This document shows positions 22,294 through 35,065 of a stretch of 64,000 bases of DNA, piece after piece (the stretch's first letter is position 1; each line of letters starts with the position of its first letter). Source of the stretch: Venturia oleaginea (lineage: Eukaryota; Ascomycota; Dothideomycetes; Venturiales; Venturiaceae); NCBI GenBank assembly GCA_013176395.1, contig JABMLP010000011.1:806001-870000 (forward strand). Direction: 5' to 3'. Below the pieces are notes generated by a model. It ran no database searches. It saw only the letters and a list, made by a program, of their open reading frames with translations, and was not told the DNA's origin. A program made the position numbers and the translations under genes.

Positions 22294-22729
22294 GGTAGGT
22301 GAGTACTGGGTAGGTAGGTAAAAACGGGAGCACGTCGGGGGCTTGTGCGTCGGTCAGCATTCCTGTCAAACAAAATCTGACTTCATCAACTCTTCATCTT
22401 CCTCATCGTCTTGGCCATCACCGTAGAGGCAATGCTATGCGGTCGCTCTCCGAATCTCGGGCATCTCCATTTCGCTCATCTGAATCCCGGTGAGACAATG
22501 TGAGAACTTGGCGGAGGTGGAGGATGAGGGTACATCTCATGCTCTAGCCTCACTGTTCATCATCCATGAGCACTGTGAGTGGGACTCGTAGTTATGTATA
22601 GGTGTCGTCCATCTGTTGCTCCATCTTTTTCTTTTCAGCAGATACTTTCCATCCTCTCCCACTTCTCCGAGTTGGGTTAATTACGTAGCGCTCTCTTAAG
22701 CTTGTCTACCATTGACCATCTGCACCAAC
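22294..22729. other. promoter region of the FAD monooxygenase
   Basis: About 435 bp between the transposon and the monooxygenase start. A run of gtaggtag units lies at 22291-22320, directly beside the insertion. No gene seen. Confidence 0.45.
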
Positions 22730-24111
22730 ATGGAAATCATCATCGTCGGAGCAGGGATTGGCGGCCTCTCAGCTGCGCTATCCCTTTCTCTTGCCGGTCA
22801 TAAGGTTACCATTTTGGAATCTGCGCCTGCTCTAGCAGAGATCGGAGCCGGCGTACAGGTAACACCCAATGCGACCAAGTGTTTTTGGAAATGGGGGATG
22901 GGTGCTGACATCTGCGCAAATTCCGCCTTGCCAGAAGCTTTCAATATTTTGCGAGGTAGTGACGGCGAGATCCTGGGGAGAGTGCCCTTCGTGCAATTCA
23001 GAGAACGCTATGGAGGTCCATACATCACGATACATCGAGCGGAAATACATCGAATCTTACACAGACATGCCTTGAGAGCTGGTGCTGAGGTTCGATTAGG
23101 AAGCAGGGTCATCCACTACGATTTTGAGCACGGCATTGTATGCTTGGCAACCGGAGAGCAACTTCAAGCTGATCTCGTGGTCGCCGCCGATGGGGTCAAC
23201 TCCATGGCTCGCAAGGCATTTCTTCCGGAGCTCCGAGATGGACTGGAAAAGACCGGATGGGCGGCCTACCGATCCATGGTGTCCGTTGAGAAGATCAAGG
23301 CAAATCCAAAAACAGCACATGTTGTCAATCAGCATACCTGCGACTGCTGGAGCGGAGATCAGCACTGCGTTGTTTCCTACTTGGTCAATAACGGTTCGAT
23401 GCTTAATATGGCATTTTCTCATCCGGACGATGTCGATGCTTCTGGCTGGACATCGGAACAATGCTCAGCGGAGCTTAAGAGACTCTACTCGGGTTGGGAT
23501 CCTACGCTCGCTACTCTGCTGGACATGGCAGAGCCCTCTGCTCAAAATTGGCCAGTCCTGCAGGTCAAACCGTTGCCAACTTGGAAATCAAATTCTGGAC
23601 GTTTTGTTCTCATGGGAGATGTAAGTCACTTCGAATGCTACACGATGGAACACAGCTAAGGCTCATTCTCCAGGCTGCCCATGCTATGGCTTTCTATTTG
23701 TCAATGGGAGTCTCGCTGGCGGTAGAGGATGCCGAATCTCTGACAGCATGTCTAGCCTTGATGGACAGAAGAGATGCCACTCTGCAAGAAGCCATGTGTG
23801 TCTTCGAGGCTGTACGCAAACCGCGCGCTGAAGCTGTGTCAGCCGCAAGTCTTCACGCTGGGAGCACTCTACAGTTGTCCCCGGGCACAGGTCAGGATAT
23901 TCGTAATCTAGCACTGGCATCCGACGGTGCTTCTATTGGCATTTTGGAAGATGAACAGTTCTACAAATACAAACAGTCCTACGGCATTGCTGATAAGCAG
24001 ATTAGGGATTGGTGTTATTCATATGATGCTGTGGCAGCAGTGGAGCAAGAATGGCAGACTTTCCGAGGGAAACGCGATGCGGGTCATGTTGCGCTTTCTG
24101 CAATGCTGTAA
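22730..24111 (+). CDS. FAD-dependent monooxygenase (salicylate hydroxylase-like)
   Basis: Two exons, 22730-23620 and 23674-24111, with a 53-bp phase-0 intron (GTAAGT...TTCTCCAG); 442 residues. It belongs to the group A flavoprotein hydroxylases that use NAD(P)H and O2 on aromatic substrates. Motifs: Rossmann GAGIGG at 7-12 followed by TILESAP, IGAGVQVTPNA, the DG motif VAADGVNSMARK, and VLMGD|AAHAM, the FAD-binding GD motif, split exactly by the intron. After it comes LSMGVSLAVEDAESL in place of the common LAQGAAQAVEDA, so the active-site edge is divergent. The start at 22730 directly precedes the Rossmann strand. Substrate cannot be told from sequence. There is no neighbouring biosynthetic cluster; the adjacent gene is ethanolamine kinase. 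Confidence 0.9.
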
Positions 24112-24651
24112 GCTTTGGGCCTCATGGATATTAGAGAAGCGACAATTGAAAGATCGTCTGCCAAGCATGGGCTGGCCTCGTTTGCTTCAAACAGTTACTT
24201 CAGCAATCGGTGAAAATCTAGTTGCTAGGAATCTATGCATGCCAATTTACAGGAGAGCGTGGTGTATATATATGGGTAAGTGTTTGCATCCGAACAACCT
24301 CGCCTCGCCACAACATAGATTTGACTCTTATCGCCCGTTCCAGATGGCTGGTGCTGCCACTAATACGGGGATCATCGTTTTGTGCCCAAAGAAGCAATTG
24401 CGACTCACAGATCTCTCAATCGGTCCTTCATCAGCTCTGACGTCGCAGCAAATCCCGGTCGTGTGCTCCTCACCATACCCAGCAAATGATCGTGTGCCTC
24501 AGATTCAGCTCGCAACTAGCAAGCCACGGTTTGTGTATTACGATCTATACCTTACGATGCGCTTCTCGCTCAGTCACAATTGTTCCACGGCAACCTCATT
24601 GCTCATCCTATCCATTTTGATATAGAACTCTTTGATTCTTACTCGACTACT
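24112..24651. other. spacer upstream of ethanolamine kinase
   Basis: About 540 bp, probably the 3' UTR of the monooxygenase and the promoter of the next gene. Long open frames overlap it but show no family features. Confidence 0.45.
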
Positions 24652-26027
24652 ATGGGTGACATGACTCACTTCGATCTACTATTGCCTGCTGATTTGCAGC
24701 ACGTGTGCAAAGCGTTGGACCCAGCAAATGCTGAAGCGTCGGCTCTTGATATACTCACTGCCTACGATGCGAGCTGGGAGGAAACCAAACATCAGATCAA
24801 GCTGAAGAAGTTCACGGGAGGATGGACAAATACGTTACTCAAGGCGAAGAGGAATATCCCGGGAAAGAGCAAGGCAGAGATTGAAGCAGATGCAATTTTG
24901 GTGAGAGGATATGGGGTAGGCACGGAATCTTTCATTGACCGAGAGAATGAGATCAAGGCTCATAGTCAATTGTCAAAATATGGTAAGGTCCATCGTCAAG
25001 TGAATGTTATGATAGTCCAACACTCACCTTTCAACCAGGGTTGGCACCGCAACTCATAGCTCGATTCGAGAACGGGCTGCTATACCGCTTCGTTCCAGGG
25101 ACGACTTGCAAAGCAGAGGATATCCGCAAATCAAATGTATCACGGGCCATCGCCAAAGAGCTAGGTCAATGGCACAGCCGTCTGCCTCTATCAGCACTCA
25201 TCTCCAAGCCCAACGAAAACGACACAAGACTACACATACGAGAACCAAAACGAAGTAACCCACGACCATACCCCAACGTTTGGACTCTCATGCAAAGATG
25301 GCTCGACGACCTCCCAGCATCCTCCCAAGAAGAAAAAGAACGCAATCGAATTCTTCAACGAGAACTTTCCGCTTTGTGCGAGGAATTCACTGATGCCCCT
25401 GGTTTGTGCGGGAAAGACTATGTTTTTATCCATGGTGATTTGCACGATGCAAATGTGATTATCCGGGAACCGACACCAACGGATGACGAGATCACCTCGC
25501 TCAACACCAAGACCGACGACGCCGAAGAACCAGAACTCAAAGTCGATTTCATAGATTACGAGTATTGTATGCCCGCACCCCCTGCCTTTGAACTCGCATA
25601 CCATTTCTCAGAGTGGGCCGGTTTCGATTGCGAGTATCAGTTTATCCCGACGAGGTCTGAGAGGAGAAGGTTTATTGAAAGGTATGTGCGGGCGTTTCAT
25701 GAATATGCGATTACCTCACATAGTTTTCCTGTCAAACATGAGGGGCAAGTCGACGTCGAGGCATCGGCTGAAGTGGAGAGAAAGGAAGCAGATGTTGAGA
25801 GCGGTGTGAAGTACTTGGAACAACAAGTCGATGCATTCAGAGGTGTGCCGGGGATGTATTGGGGGCTCTGGGCGTTGATTCAAATTCATCGGACGGGAGA
25901 AGATTATAGTGCGTTTTATGAGACGAAGATTAAGGAGTATTGGGATTGGAAGGGGGAGGGGGATGGATCGAGGAAGGAGAGTGGGAAGGAGAGGAGTTTA
26001 AGGGAGAGGAGGTGGATGGAGGAGTAA
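24652..26027 (+). CDS. EKI1: ethanolamine kinase
   Basis: Two exons, 24652-24982 and 25039-26027, with a 56-bp phase-1 intron that restores QLSKYGLAPQLIARF; 439 residues. It phosphorylates ethanolamine, the first step of the CDP-ethanolamine (Kennedy) route to phosphatidylethanolamine. Motifs: glycine-rich substitute KFTGGWTNTLLKAK, ENGLLYRFVPGTT, Brenner motif VFIHGDLHDANVI (near 240) and metal-binding VDFIDYEYC (near 278), then PAFELAYHFSEWAGFDCEY, typical of choline/ethanolamine kinases. FENGLLYRFVPG favours ethanolamine kinase over choline kinase. Two acidic, low-complexity insertions (after the Brenner motif and near residue 340) and a basic tail are peculiar to this protein. Start is the first ATG before the conserved region; another lies three codons on. 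Confidence 0.92.
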
Positions 26028-26509
26028 CGGGGGCTCTCTTGCTGTGAAGCCGGTATTGTGTATGGTTTCTGTGATTTTATTTCTTTCTATGGGTGGTAGT
26101 CTTTAGTGGCTCCACGAGCTGGCCCTGTTGCTGTTGCTGGTTAATGTGAATTCTTTCTTGGAGAGTGATAAGTCCTGTTTTCTGATTTGAAGATGTCGGA
26201 TTTTGAAGTTGGGAGAGTGCGAAACTGGTGACGTGACGTGAATGCAAACGAGATTACTACTGAATGTTGCTCGATCTTGACAACCTTTGTAACCAAACAC
26301 ATTCAATGCAACGATCAAGGTTCAGAAAATGGTCTGCCCGAGGGAACATCGGAAATCAGCTGATGTTCGAGTTTTGAGTAGAACAGGAAGCAATCCGATG
26401 GAGATGACGAAGCCTCAAAAACAACACAAGGTTGAAGCGGAGACTCGATGTAAAAGAGTGTTTGATTAACTTCAATAATTAAACCCTATGGGAGCGATTC
26501 ATGATCATG
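26028..26509. other. spacer between EKI1 and tRNA-Asn
   Basis: About 480 bp, AT-rich toward the right. No gene recognised. Confidence 0.45.
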
Positions 26510-26583
26510 TCCCCCGTGGCGCAATTGGCTAGCGCGTTCGACTGTTAATCGAGAGGTTGGTGGTTCGAGCCCACCCGGAGGAG
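26510..26583 (+). tRNA. tRNA-Asn (anticodon GTT)
   Basis: 74 nt, no intron. Acceptor stem tcccccg/cggagga with one C-A mismatch; D stem gcgc/gcgc with loop aattggcta; anticodon stem ttcga/tcgag, loop ctGTTaa with GTT at 26544-26546; variable loop aggtt; T stem ggtgg/ccacc with loop ttcgagc. The A box (tggcgcaattgg) and B box (ggttcgagccc) of the internal RNA polymerase III promoter are present. A T-run (ttctttttgttg, about 26601-26612) a short way downstream can serve as terminator. Confidence 0.93.
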
Positions 26584-26834
26584 GATGACGTTCTTCTGAG
26601 TTCTTTTTGTTGTTATCGAGATCTCCATTTCGTCTTTCTTCAAATCTGTTTTTGAATTCATTGAAAACCAAGCAAGCAAGCAAACAAGCGTGAGCTCCTG
26701 CTCTTATCCACAACCAATCTTTTGTGTCTAGCTCTTTACTCACTAAAAATAGATAGGGTAATTCACAAACCTATCACGTGTTCATATCAAGATCGAATCG
26801 CGAATTGTCAAACTAACAACTTTAATTACCATCA

Positions 26835-27816
26835 ATGCCACTACGAATACCGACCCAAAGGGTCTCCAGCGCCCTAAGCTGCTCCTTTCGAACTTCCAGA
26901 ACGCCTACATCCCTCATTGCCTCATTTCTCGTGCCCCAGCAACAGCGTTTCGCCTCTATCCTCTCAGAGCTTAGCGACACTCCCGGAGCATATAACAAGC
27001 GGATAAGACGTGGTCGTGGACCTGCTTCTGGCAAAGGAAAGACTTCAGGGAGAGGTCATAAAGGTCAGAAAGCGCATGGAAAGGTGCCGGCTGGATTCAA
27101 TGGTGGACAGACGCCGGATATTGTTGTGAGCGGGACGAGGGGATTCGTGAATCAGTATGTTGGACTTGAATTGGGCGCATTAAATCCAAGATGAAAAACC
27201 CTGACGAATGGTACAGTTTCTCGCTGGACATGAGCAAAGTCAACCTCGACAAAATACAAAGCTGGATAGACCAAGGACGACTTGATCCCTTGAAGCCGAT
27301 TACAATCAAGGAACTGGCGGCATCTAGATGTATCCACGGTGTCAAAGATGGCGTGAAGCTCCTTGCAAGAGTACAGTTGCGACCCTCTGCGCAATCGAAC
27401 TATCCAATCTAACTTCCTGCCAGAATAAAGAAGTCTTCAAAACCCCCATAAACATCGTCGTTTCCCGCGCCTCCAAAACCGCAATCGAAGCCATAGAAGC
27501 TGTCGGCGGCAAAGTAACAACACGCTACTACACAAACCCCTCCATCAAACGCATAAGACAGGGTCTCACCCATCCTTACCTCTCCCTCCTCTCCGAACGA
27601 AAGGACGATTCCATCTCGGAATACAAATACAGATTACCTGACCCTGCGTCTCGAAAGGATATTGAGTATTATAGAGATGCGGCGCATAGGGGATATTTGA
27701 GCTATCAAGTTCCGGACGGACATAGTCCCAGTTTGTTCTTCAAGACGCCGGGGGCGGGGGTGCAGAGGAGGAAGGCCACGTCCAAGAAGGACGCTGGCGA
27801 TAACAAGATTTGGTGA
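26835..27816 (+). CDS. MRPL10: mitochondrial large-subunit ribosomal protein uL15m
   Basis: Three exons: 26835-27154, 27217-27370 and 27424-27816; 288 residues. Introns of 62 and 53 bp restore [16 protein letters not shown] and [18 protein letters not shown]. An N-terminal mitochondrial presequence (Arg/Ser-rich, about 1-42) precedes the L15 signature: [37 protein letters not shown], then the C-terminal L18e/L15 fold ([20 protein letters not shown]). The C-terminal extension (about 215-288, [18 protein letters not shown]) is usual for fungal mitochondrial L15 proteins. It works in mitoribosome large-subunit assembly. Confidence 0.94.
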
Positions 27817-30800
27817 GGAGATGGTTAGATGTATTATAATGGAGAGTCATGAATATTCATGGGCAATAGAAGGGGCAAAATTCTGGCCTCCGATATACTG
27901 GCGAGCTGTATGTACAATCTACGAAATGCATCATGCTCGCAAATTGCACTTTCTCGGCACTCTTTCGAAGGACTCATCACATTTGTGCTTTTCTGCACTG
28001 CGGGAAATTGGCAGCCCAAATACAAGAGACTGGGAGAATCAAGCATACGGAGATACCGAGGAACTTGAGGATGAAAGAGTCGGTATAATTAAATGGACCA
28101 GACAGTTTGTTGTGGCACTGGTATTTCTGAGCCAATATCAGTTAGAGCGTGTATCGAAAACGTGTTCGTTGGAGTTGTTGGGCAATAAGGAGCTGGTATA
28201 CTGAATTTTGTGAGTGCCGTACGAAGTGAGATGGATGCCTAACAAACGTTCGATCCAAGCAATCCATCATCATGAAGGGAAGAGCCATATGTATGTCTAC
28301 TGGTGGCTACATGAACAGTCTGCGTAGAATATCCAGCATAGTCGCAGTACCCAGATGGCTCGCTTGTAAATTGTGTGAGAGGGTGCAAATGCAATGCATG
28401 TTGATTCCTTCCGGTTAAGAAAGGATGTTCAAAGTCTGGAGAACTGAGATGTTTGTCAATTGTCCAGCACAAATGGCAGATTAATGTCAATACACCGCCG
28501 CCCTTCAGTTCTCAATCGCGAGGGAAAGCTGGGCAGATTTGGTCGTTAGTGTTATCGGGGACATTTGAGGGGTGAATGGTAGGAATGAATAAAATTCCGT
28601 TGCGTTAATTGCGGAATGTTTAAGGGAAATTTGAATAATACTTGGGAATATACGAATTGCGGTGTAGCCGGTGGTGGTGGTAGTGATGGTGGTGTTTACT
28701 CCAGGACTTCTAATATTGGTAGTCCTCTTGCACTGGTATGTACAGAGAACGGTCTGTGTAGACGCGTTGGATGGTTGATGCTATACAGTCTATGAAGAAA
28801 GCGAGGCAGTGATCGCAAGCTATACTGCTCGAACTGCTCCTTTGAAACTTCTCAGCCATCAGTGAGATGAGAGTGGTTTGGATAACGGTAGACGATCGAG
28901 TCCATTCATATTATGGGTAGAGCTGAGCCAGGCTTGTGGGTGGGTTATATGATGTAGGTACTGGACTGACGCCATGATCGAAAACGGATTTGAAATTACT
29001 TGTCGAATGCTCGTTTGAAATGCAGGTGAGATTTTATGTCTTACATGAAGCACGAAACCGCAATGTCCGATCCATACTATATGTGCGTTCGCGGCGTCTG
29101 GCATGGCCTGATTGCCATTGCTCACGTGGTTCAAAATGTTGTGCATCGTTTGCCGGCTGTGGCTGGCGGCTGTGGAAAGGTATATGCTCAGCATCCGTAT
29201 CGTACCATGTTTCGATAGTGAGAAATGGCAATTGCCTTCCGCTAAAGATGGATTATCGAGCTCATTGTCGTGGTGAAGGTGGTCGTGGCATTCGTTCTCC
29301 ATTATCTCAATTCTTACCTGGGCAGAGACTAGTGTCAGCAATGCAATTGTTCGGTCGTAACACTGTCTCTCCACATTCGTTTTGCCATGCATCGGACCAT
29401 ATCTGTAAGATCCGATCCCGGATGCGTCGCACTGGCATCTGTCGTCAACAAATTCCAGGTTTTTCCAGTCGCTCGAACAAGGCGTTGCTTTGTTCCTCGA
29501 TTATACCATGTCAGCTCATTATTCGCCTGAACGTTCTCCCAGCCGAATCCTTATCTTTCGTGATGGTGGTGGTGTCCAGTGTTCTGTGTAACCGTTAGCC
29601 GGACATGGATATGTCTCTGTTCTTTATGGTTTGTCACTCCTTCTAGACACGGCTAATTGCAGGCAGTTGGCGCTGCGAGCGAGTGATGTATGACGAAGGT
29701 AAGGGTACAAATAGTACACGCTGTCAGACTCATCACAAACACACAATAGGGAAGGACGTGAGCTCGGCTTCCTGACCTCCACAATTTGAAACCCAAACTC
29801 TTATGTCGCGATGGCGGCTGAGCGCTTCCAAATGGCCTTGATGACTGCTGGTGACGTTGGACATTCAATTGTGCTTAGATGCCTGGTTGTCCACGTTGCG
29901 ACGCGGTGCTTGCGTGTCATTCGAAAGGCTGGGCTGCAATAATCGCCTCCTCGATCGCCTAGGGAAAAAGAGGGTTGAGCCAAACAGTCGTATCGGCTTG
30001 CTTTAATGTGGATCTGCTCGTTTTGGTGGTTCCAACAGACTGCTCACAAGTTTCCAATCATTTTCCTTTCAGCATGGTGGAGGGTAATCGCGTCGCGTTC
30101 GCGGAGGTGGTTCAGAGTCAAATGGTGCCAGCCTCAAGTTAATCACGCATGGCCCATGGATGCTGATTATGCAAGGCAGGACCTGTGTGCCCAGCATATT
30201 CCGCACTCCGGCCCAAGTCTCGTGTGACTCGGCGAGGAAAGGATAGGCTGGTCAGCTGTAATCATGGTGGAGGATATGTGTAAAATGAAAAGATGAAAAC
30301 GTAGTGTGCTCCTGATACGAAGAACTTGAGGCCAATTCCAAAAGAGCCTTGTTGGAAACACCCGCCTTGGCCGTGGTGAGGTCCAAAGATGTGATACCTA
30401 TACGAATGATTTGCTATTAGTTGGCCACGGTATGGAGTTTTGAGAAGCAAGCACAGGCTCGCTGACTCTATTGCCGACATCGAAGGATGCCCAGATGGAG
30501 AAGGTCTGAGCCTATCAGATCTAATACGTGAACGGCCCGGTAACGTTCCTACAGGATTGCCAAACACCAAAGATAAACTTACTTTCCCTGTTTGTCAGAC
30601 AGACGAATTAAATGCCTGTAGTTTGCTTTTGCAAGGAGGAGGTTAAAGCCGAGATACAGACAACCAGCTGAGAGTACGCACAATAAGCGTACCGAGGTCG
30701 CGTCCGGTCTCGTGTAGCACACACAAATGGAGACGCGGTCGGGGTTTGCCCTGCGCTTGGCATGACCTTGTACCAGCATGTGTGGAGAGATTCCCGTCGG

Positions 30801-31475
30801 ACAAATGATAAGTGGCGTCCAAGTTGTGAGGCTGGTGCGGGTCTTGCTATGTCAAGGGATGTTGGGCGCATGCACCAGGCAAAGAAAGAATCGGTCATGG
30901 TTCGCAAAAGCGCCTGGGCAATTCATTCTGCTTCCCGTACTACGTATTTGGCGTGAAATGGAAGACGAGTCGCAATTCACATGGAACTTTCAGAGTCGCC
31001 TCGAAGGAAGGGTGGGTGGGGGCGATTCGACAACTGTAATGAAAGCAATATTGTTGCCTTTGCGATCGAATGAACCGCGTCCATTTACGATGTCGACCTG
31101 CTTTATTTGGTAATTCGGAACGTCCGGATGGATGTCATGGCTGGTCAGAGATCAGACTTTCATTATCGAGAGAGAGTGTTTGAGCTTGCGATCCGGCCCA
31201 AATGTGGTGACACATGATTCGGCGCTGCGGAGAAGACTATTTCGTGGTCTGCTTAAGCCGCTGGAGGACTGACTGATACTGATGAAAGCACGGCGATCTT
31301 CAGATTGGAAACATGAAGCATGTCAGGGTAACCTGCAATGCAAAGACCGTGATGATGAGGACCGCCTTGTCTCGAGGAAGCATGTTACCATGCCGCTCCG
31401 AGATGATGCTGGTGAGAGGGCTAGGTAGCAGATCGTGAGCAGGCGCACGCTACGCTTTACGGCTTACGCAAGTCT

Positions 31476-31500
31476 GGATGGATGGATGGATGGATGAATG
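31476..31500. repeat. (GATG)n microsatellite
   Basis: Six tandem GATG units, the last with one substitution, in the gene-free region. Confidence 0.8.
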
Positions 31501-34500
31501 TTGTCACTTGTCGGAGGCGAATTCTTTTGCGAAGGGCGATGCATGTCGGGGTCAGTCAAAAAGGTGCATTATGCATCTGGGTCGCCACAGTCTTCCTTGC
31601 CTCTTCTGAGCGGTCAGATCAATGCGGGCTGGAGTGATTTGATGAGCTGAAAAGCATCCATGGCAAAGGCGAGGCTAAGATGATTGCAAACTCCATCGAA
31701 AAATACCAAGCGCTACGTGCCTTTGGTTGATGATCCACTTCCATCAGCCGCAGCGTCGCCATCATTCATACTGTCAAGAAGAAACGTCCTGTGCTTCGAC
31801 GCTGGACGATGGCCGAGACCCGGTGTGATTGATATGCACTCCCAAGCGAAGGCAGTTAATCGGATGCTAAACTCGTCTCCTCTTTTGGTCAGGCAGTCAC
31901 AGCTGACTTATCAATCAATGAATATCGATTTTGTGGCTAGATCATGATTGATATTGCTCAATTCCTTGCAAGATTGTCTCCGAAACTGACAATGATCTAT
32001 TCTCAGTTCTTTAGGACACGACGACGCTCAGTTCCTTGTCTTGCAATCGAGTTCACATGCAGGAAATTTCTGTCTCGTAGGGTGGTGCACTGAGTTTTGA
32101 CTGATCATGATTGTATCCCGCGTCGAGCAAGGAACGCAAATGAACCGTTTCGCATCAAAAAATCAAATTGGCTCGGAGATGCGTCCATCCAGGTCGCGAT
32201 GGATTCGGTAAGGTAGGCGATATCAAGCATGGTGTATGATGTAGCACAGGTACGGAAGACTCTCGCGAGTTCCGTTTAGAAATTAATCCCACAGTATCAA
32301 ATAAGTGTTGCGAAGTTACTAAATTTCACCATACAGGGTGGTAGTGATACTGTATGCAAAATCCAAGACCTTGACGGGGTGAAGTCAAGGAATGGCAAAT
32401 GACAGATGGGTAATCCACTCTGTATTACTCTGCGCCATGAGGATGGAGGTGTGTCGTCGGACACGGGTGGGTGACTAGGGTTACTCTGCAACTCTGTGTG
32501 CTCCCAATACGGCTAGCTTGGACGCGTGGGAAGACGTCCCGGGTGGTGGAGTACTACTAACGACTCCGATGATATCTATCATCATCAATCCAGAGCCGCT
32601 GCATCCAAGGGGCGGCTATGGTTATCTTCCATTGTGGGCGACGGGCGAGTGGCGAGATCAGGCGACAGAGTCTTCGTTTAGCCCCATATACTTGATTCGA
32701 GGACGTCCATGACTCCATGTTATTTAAATGGATGAGCAGACGCCTCAGAAAACGTTTTCCAAGGATCGCCTAAACTGTGAAGGTGCTAATAACCCAGCTG
32801 ATAACGACATTTCAGGAATCGATATTTGCGCCTGTTTTTCTCCGATTGGCACGTTGCAGACCTGAGCGGGGTTGCTCCTTGCTTACTTTTGAACATTTGC
32901 GTTGCGGCGCAAGACTCTTACAGGTTACAATGCTAGGAGGCTGAGCTTGGTCGAAATTTAGTACTTTCGGGAAGCAAAAATACTCAGATCACGATTTGCA
33001 CGCTAACGACTTACGAAGCTGCCGACGACGACTCGGCGTGCATCGAATCCATCTGGGAGCATGACAGGCCATCTCTGACTACGGAGCGAAATTAGGGGCT
33101 TCGGAGACAACGACGCACTACGAAACCAAAAACAGCATCAGATATGATCCTAACGTGACAAGCGCTACGAGCATCAATTAAGTAGCCTTCCACAGGGATT
33201 GCTCGACGGCAAGGACCGAATGATTGCGCTGTGGTGACAGCTTATTCTGGGCCCAAGGCCAAGGGGCGAGACGGCGTAATTAGGAACAGCCAAACATTCT
33301 CCTTCGACCCGTGCATAACGGGTTCGTCGATTCATATTGCCTTGCTGGCCCAACGCAGTGCAATGCCTTCATTTGTGTAACGCTTGATCTATGTTGGAAA
33401 GCGGGCTGAAAACTTGCCGGTACTTCGATTCAAATTTGTTGGCGCCGCTTCAAAATTCCAGCTGCTGAGTTGGTTGCAACAGTTGTCAGGGCGTTGATAG
33501 GCAATTGCTGGCGTCTCCAAGTGAAGAACCAGGTATGATTGGCGAAACGAGCCCCACCAGCCTTTCGCCGGGCTGGTTGAGGCCAAAGAACTCTGTGCGA
33601 GAGAGTACGAAATCACAATAACGAGGGTTGAAAATTGCCAGGAGGAGCTTTGGAGAGGATCGTCGAAGCGGTCGAGCGCGCGGAATTAAGATGAGTCGCC
33701 GCAAATAGTTGCTCGTATCAAACCGGAAATGCATCAGCGCAGCCAGCAGGGACGTCGTCAACGTCTTGTCTCGCGCCTGAAGCTGGTGCTCGCCTCAAGT
33801 CAACCAAGCGTGGATGGAATGCAACAAATGAATGCTTCTGCACTATTCCGGCGCCGGGTTCCGTATTGGAGCATGAGCGGTCTCCAATCTTGATGCTTGT
33901 CAAGCTGGGGCAGATCATGCTTGCTGGTCCTTTGCCTCTGCCATTTCATTGCATGCTGCAAGGCTCGGCGGACATCACGGCCACGCAGAGCTTGTCATTG
34001 GCACCACAAAGGATTGCGCAGAAATAAGCGGAAAGGGGAGGTGAACAGCAGCAATAAGGAAGTATTTTTTGAATCTTCCAAAATGGCTTGTGGCATGCGC
34101 AGCATCCGTTGTGATTCCGGTGGCCTCGAAATGCACCGCGTCTAGCTAATTGCGAACGTTGCCAACAATAATAATGAATGGGATGGAGGCGGTCCACAAG
34201 CCCCTCACACGCACCAAACTCAAGGGATGATGACGGGACTGCTTGCAGAAAAAACCAAAACTCAAAATCACCCAAAGTCGGACTAAAATTCCCACACAAA
34301 TAGTCTCACACAGCGCCAATTGCCGCGCGTAGCCAATCATCAAACATGGATATGAGTCTTGTTGGGTGCTTTGTCCGGTCCACGCTGAAAATCACTTGTA
34401 TCGGTCACGGCGATTTGGAGGTCAACTAGCCATCGTGTATTGCGGTGTTCATACTCCACAACGCATGCGCACCATTTCTGGAAAGTCAGGAGCACCTGCT

Positions 34501-35040
34501 CAAAATCGCTTGACACGAACGTACCGTCGTTGATAGAGGTAAATCTAAAACCATGGAAAAATTATGGCAGCAGTTACGAAGACGGCACGAGCAGTGGGAG
34601 TTTCGTGTCTTGCATATCCATCTACCGTGATTTGGTGCTGACCAGTACCAAGCAACAGAGATGCCCACGACGCTTGTGGTGCAATGTAAGATGTGACTAG
34701 GAATTTCAAAGTGGCAGGCCGTGCAGGTCGTCTGGCGTTGATTGCTCACACTCACGACGCGATGCTGGCGGAAGCGCACTTTAGTGCGTACAGGCGAAGG
34801 GAATTTGGAGCCTGGCGGAGCATGGCTGCTGCATCATGATCAAGAGCCATCGGCATCAGCTGGTGCACAGGAGAGTCGATGTCCGGCAGGCAATTGGCGG
34901 ATACGGCAGCAGGACTGGAACGCGAGCCCATAGCCCGTGTGTGAACCTAGCCCTCATCAATAATCATCTGAGGAGCGAAACTTGCACTCCATCAGCAGCG
35001 GCCGCAGGCTCTGTCTCTGCCATACCCTTGTCCCAGCGCT

Positions 35041-35065
35041 CCCAGTCCCAGTCCCAGTCCCAGAG
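35041..35065. repeat. (CCCAGT)n short tandem repeat
   Basis: About four units of CCCAGT. The reverse-complement repeat (ACTGGG)n occurs at 39089-39112 on the other side of the cyclin gene. Confidence 0.8.

Noticed and set aside
28859..29598. Overlapping antisense ORFs of 177 and 202 codons
   Set aside because: Mutually overlapping, unusual composition, no domains or splice structure; probably chance open frames.
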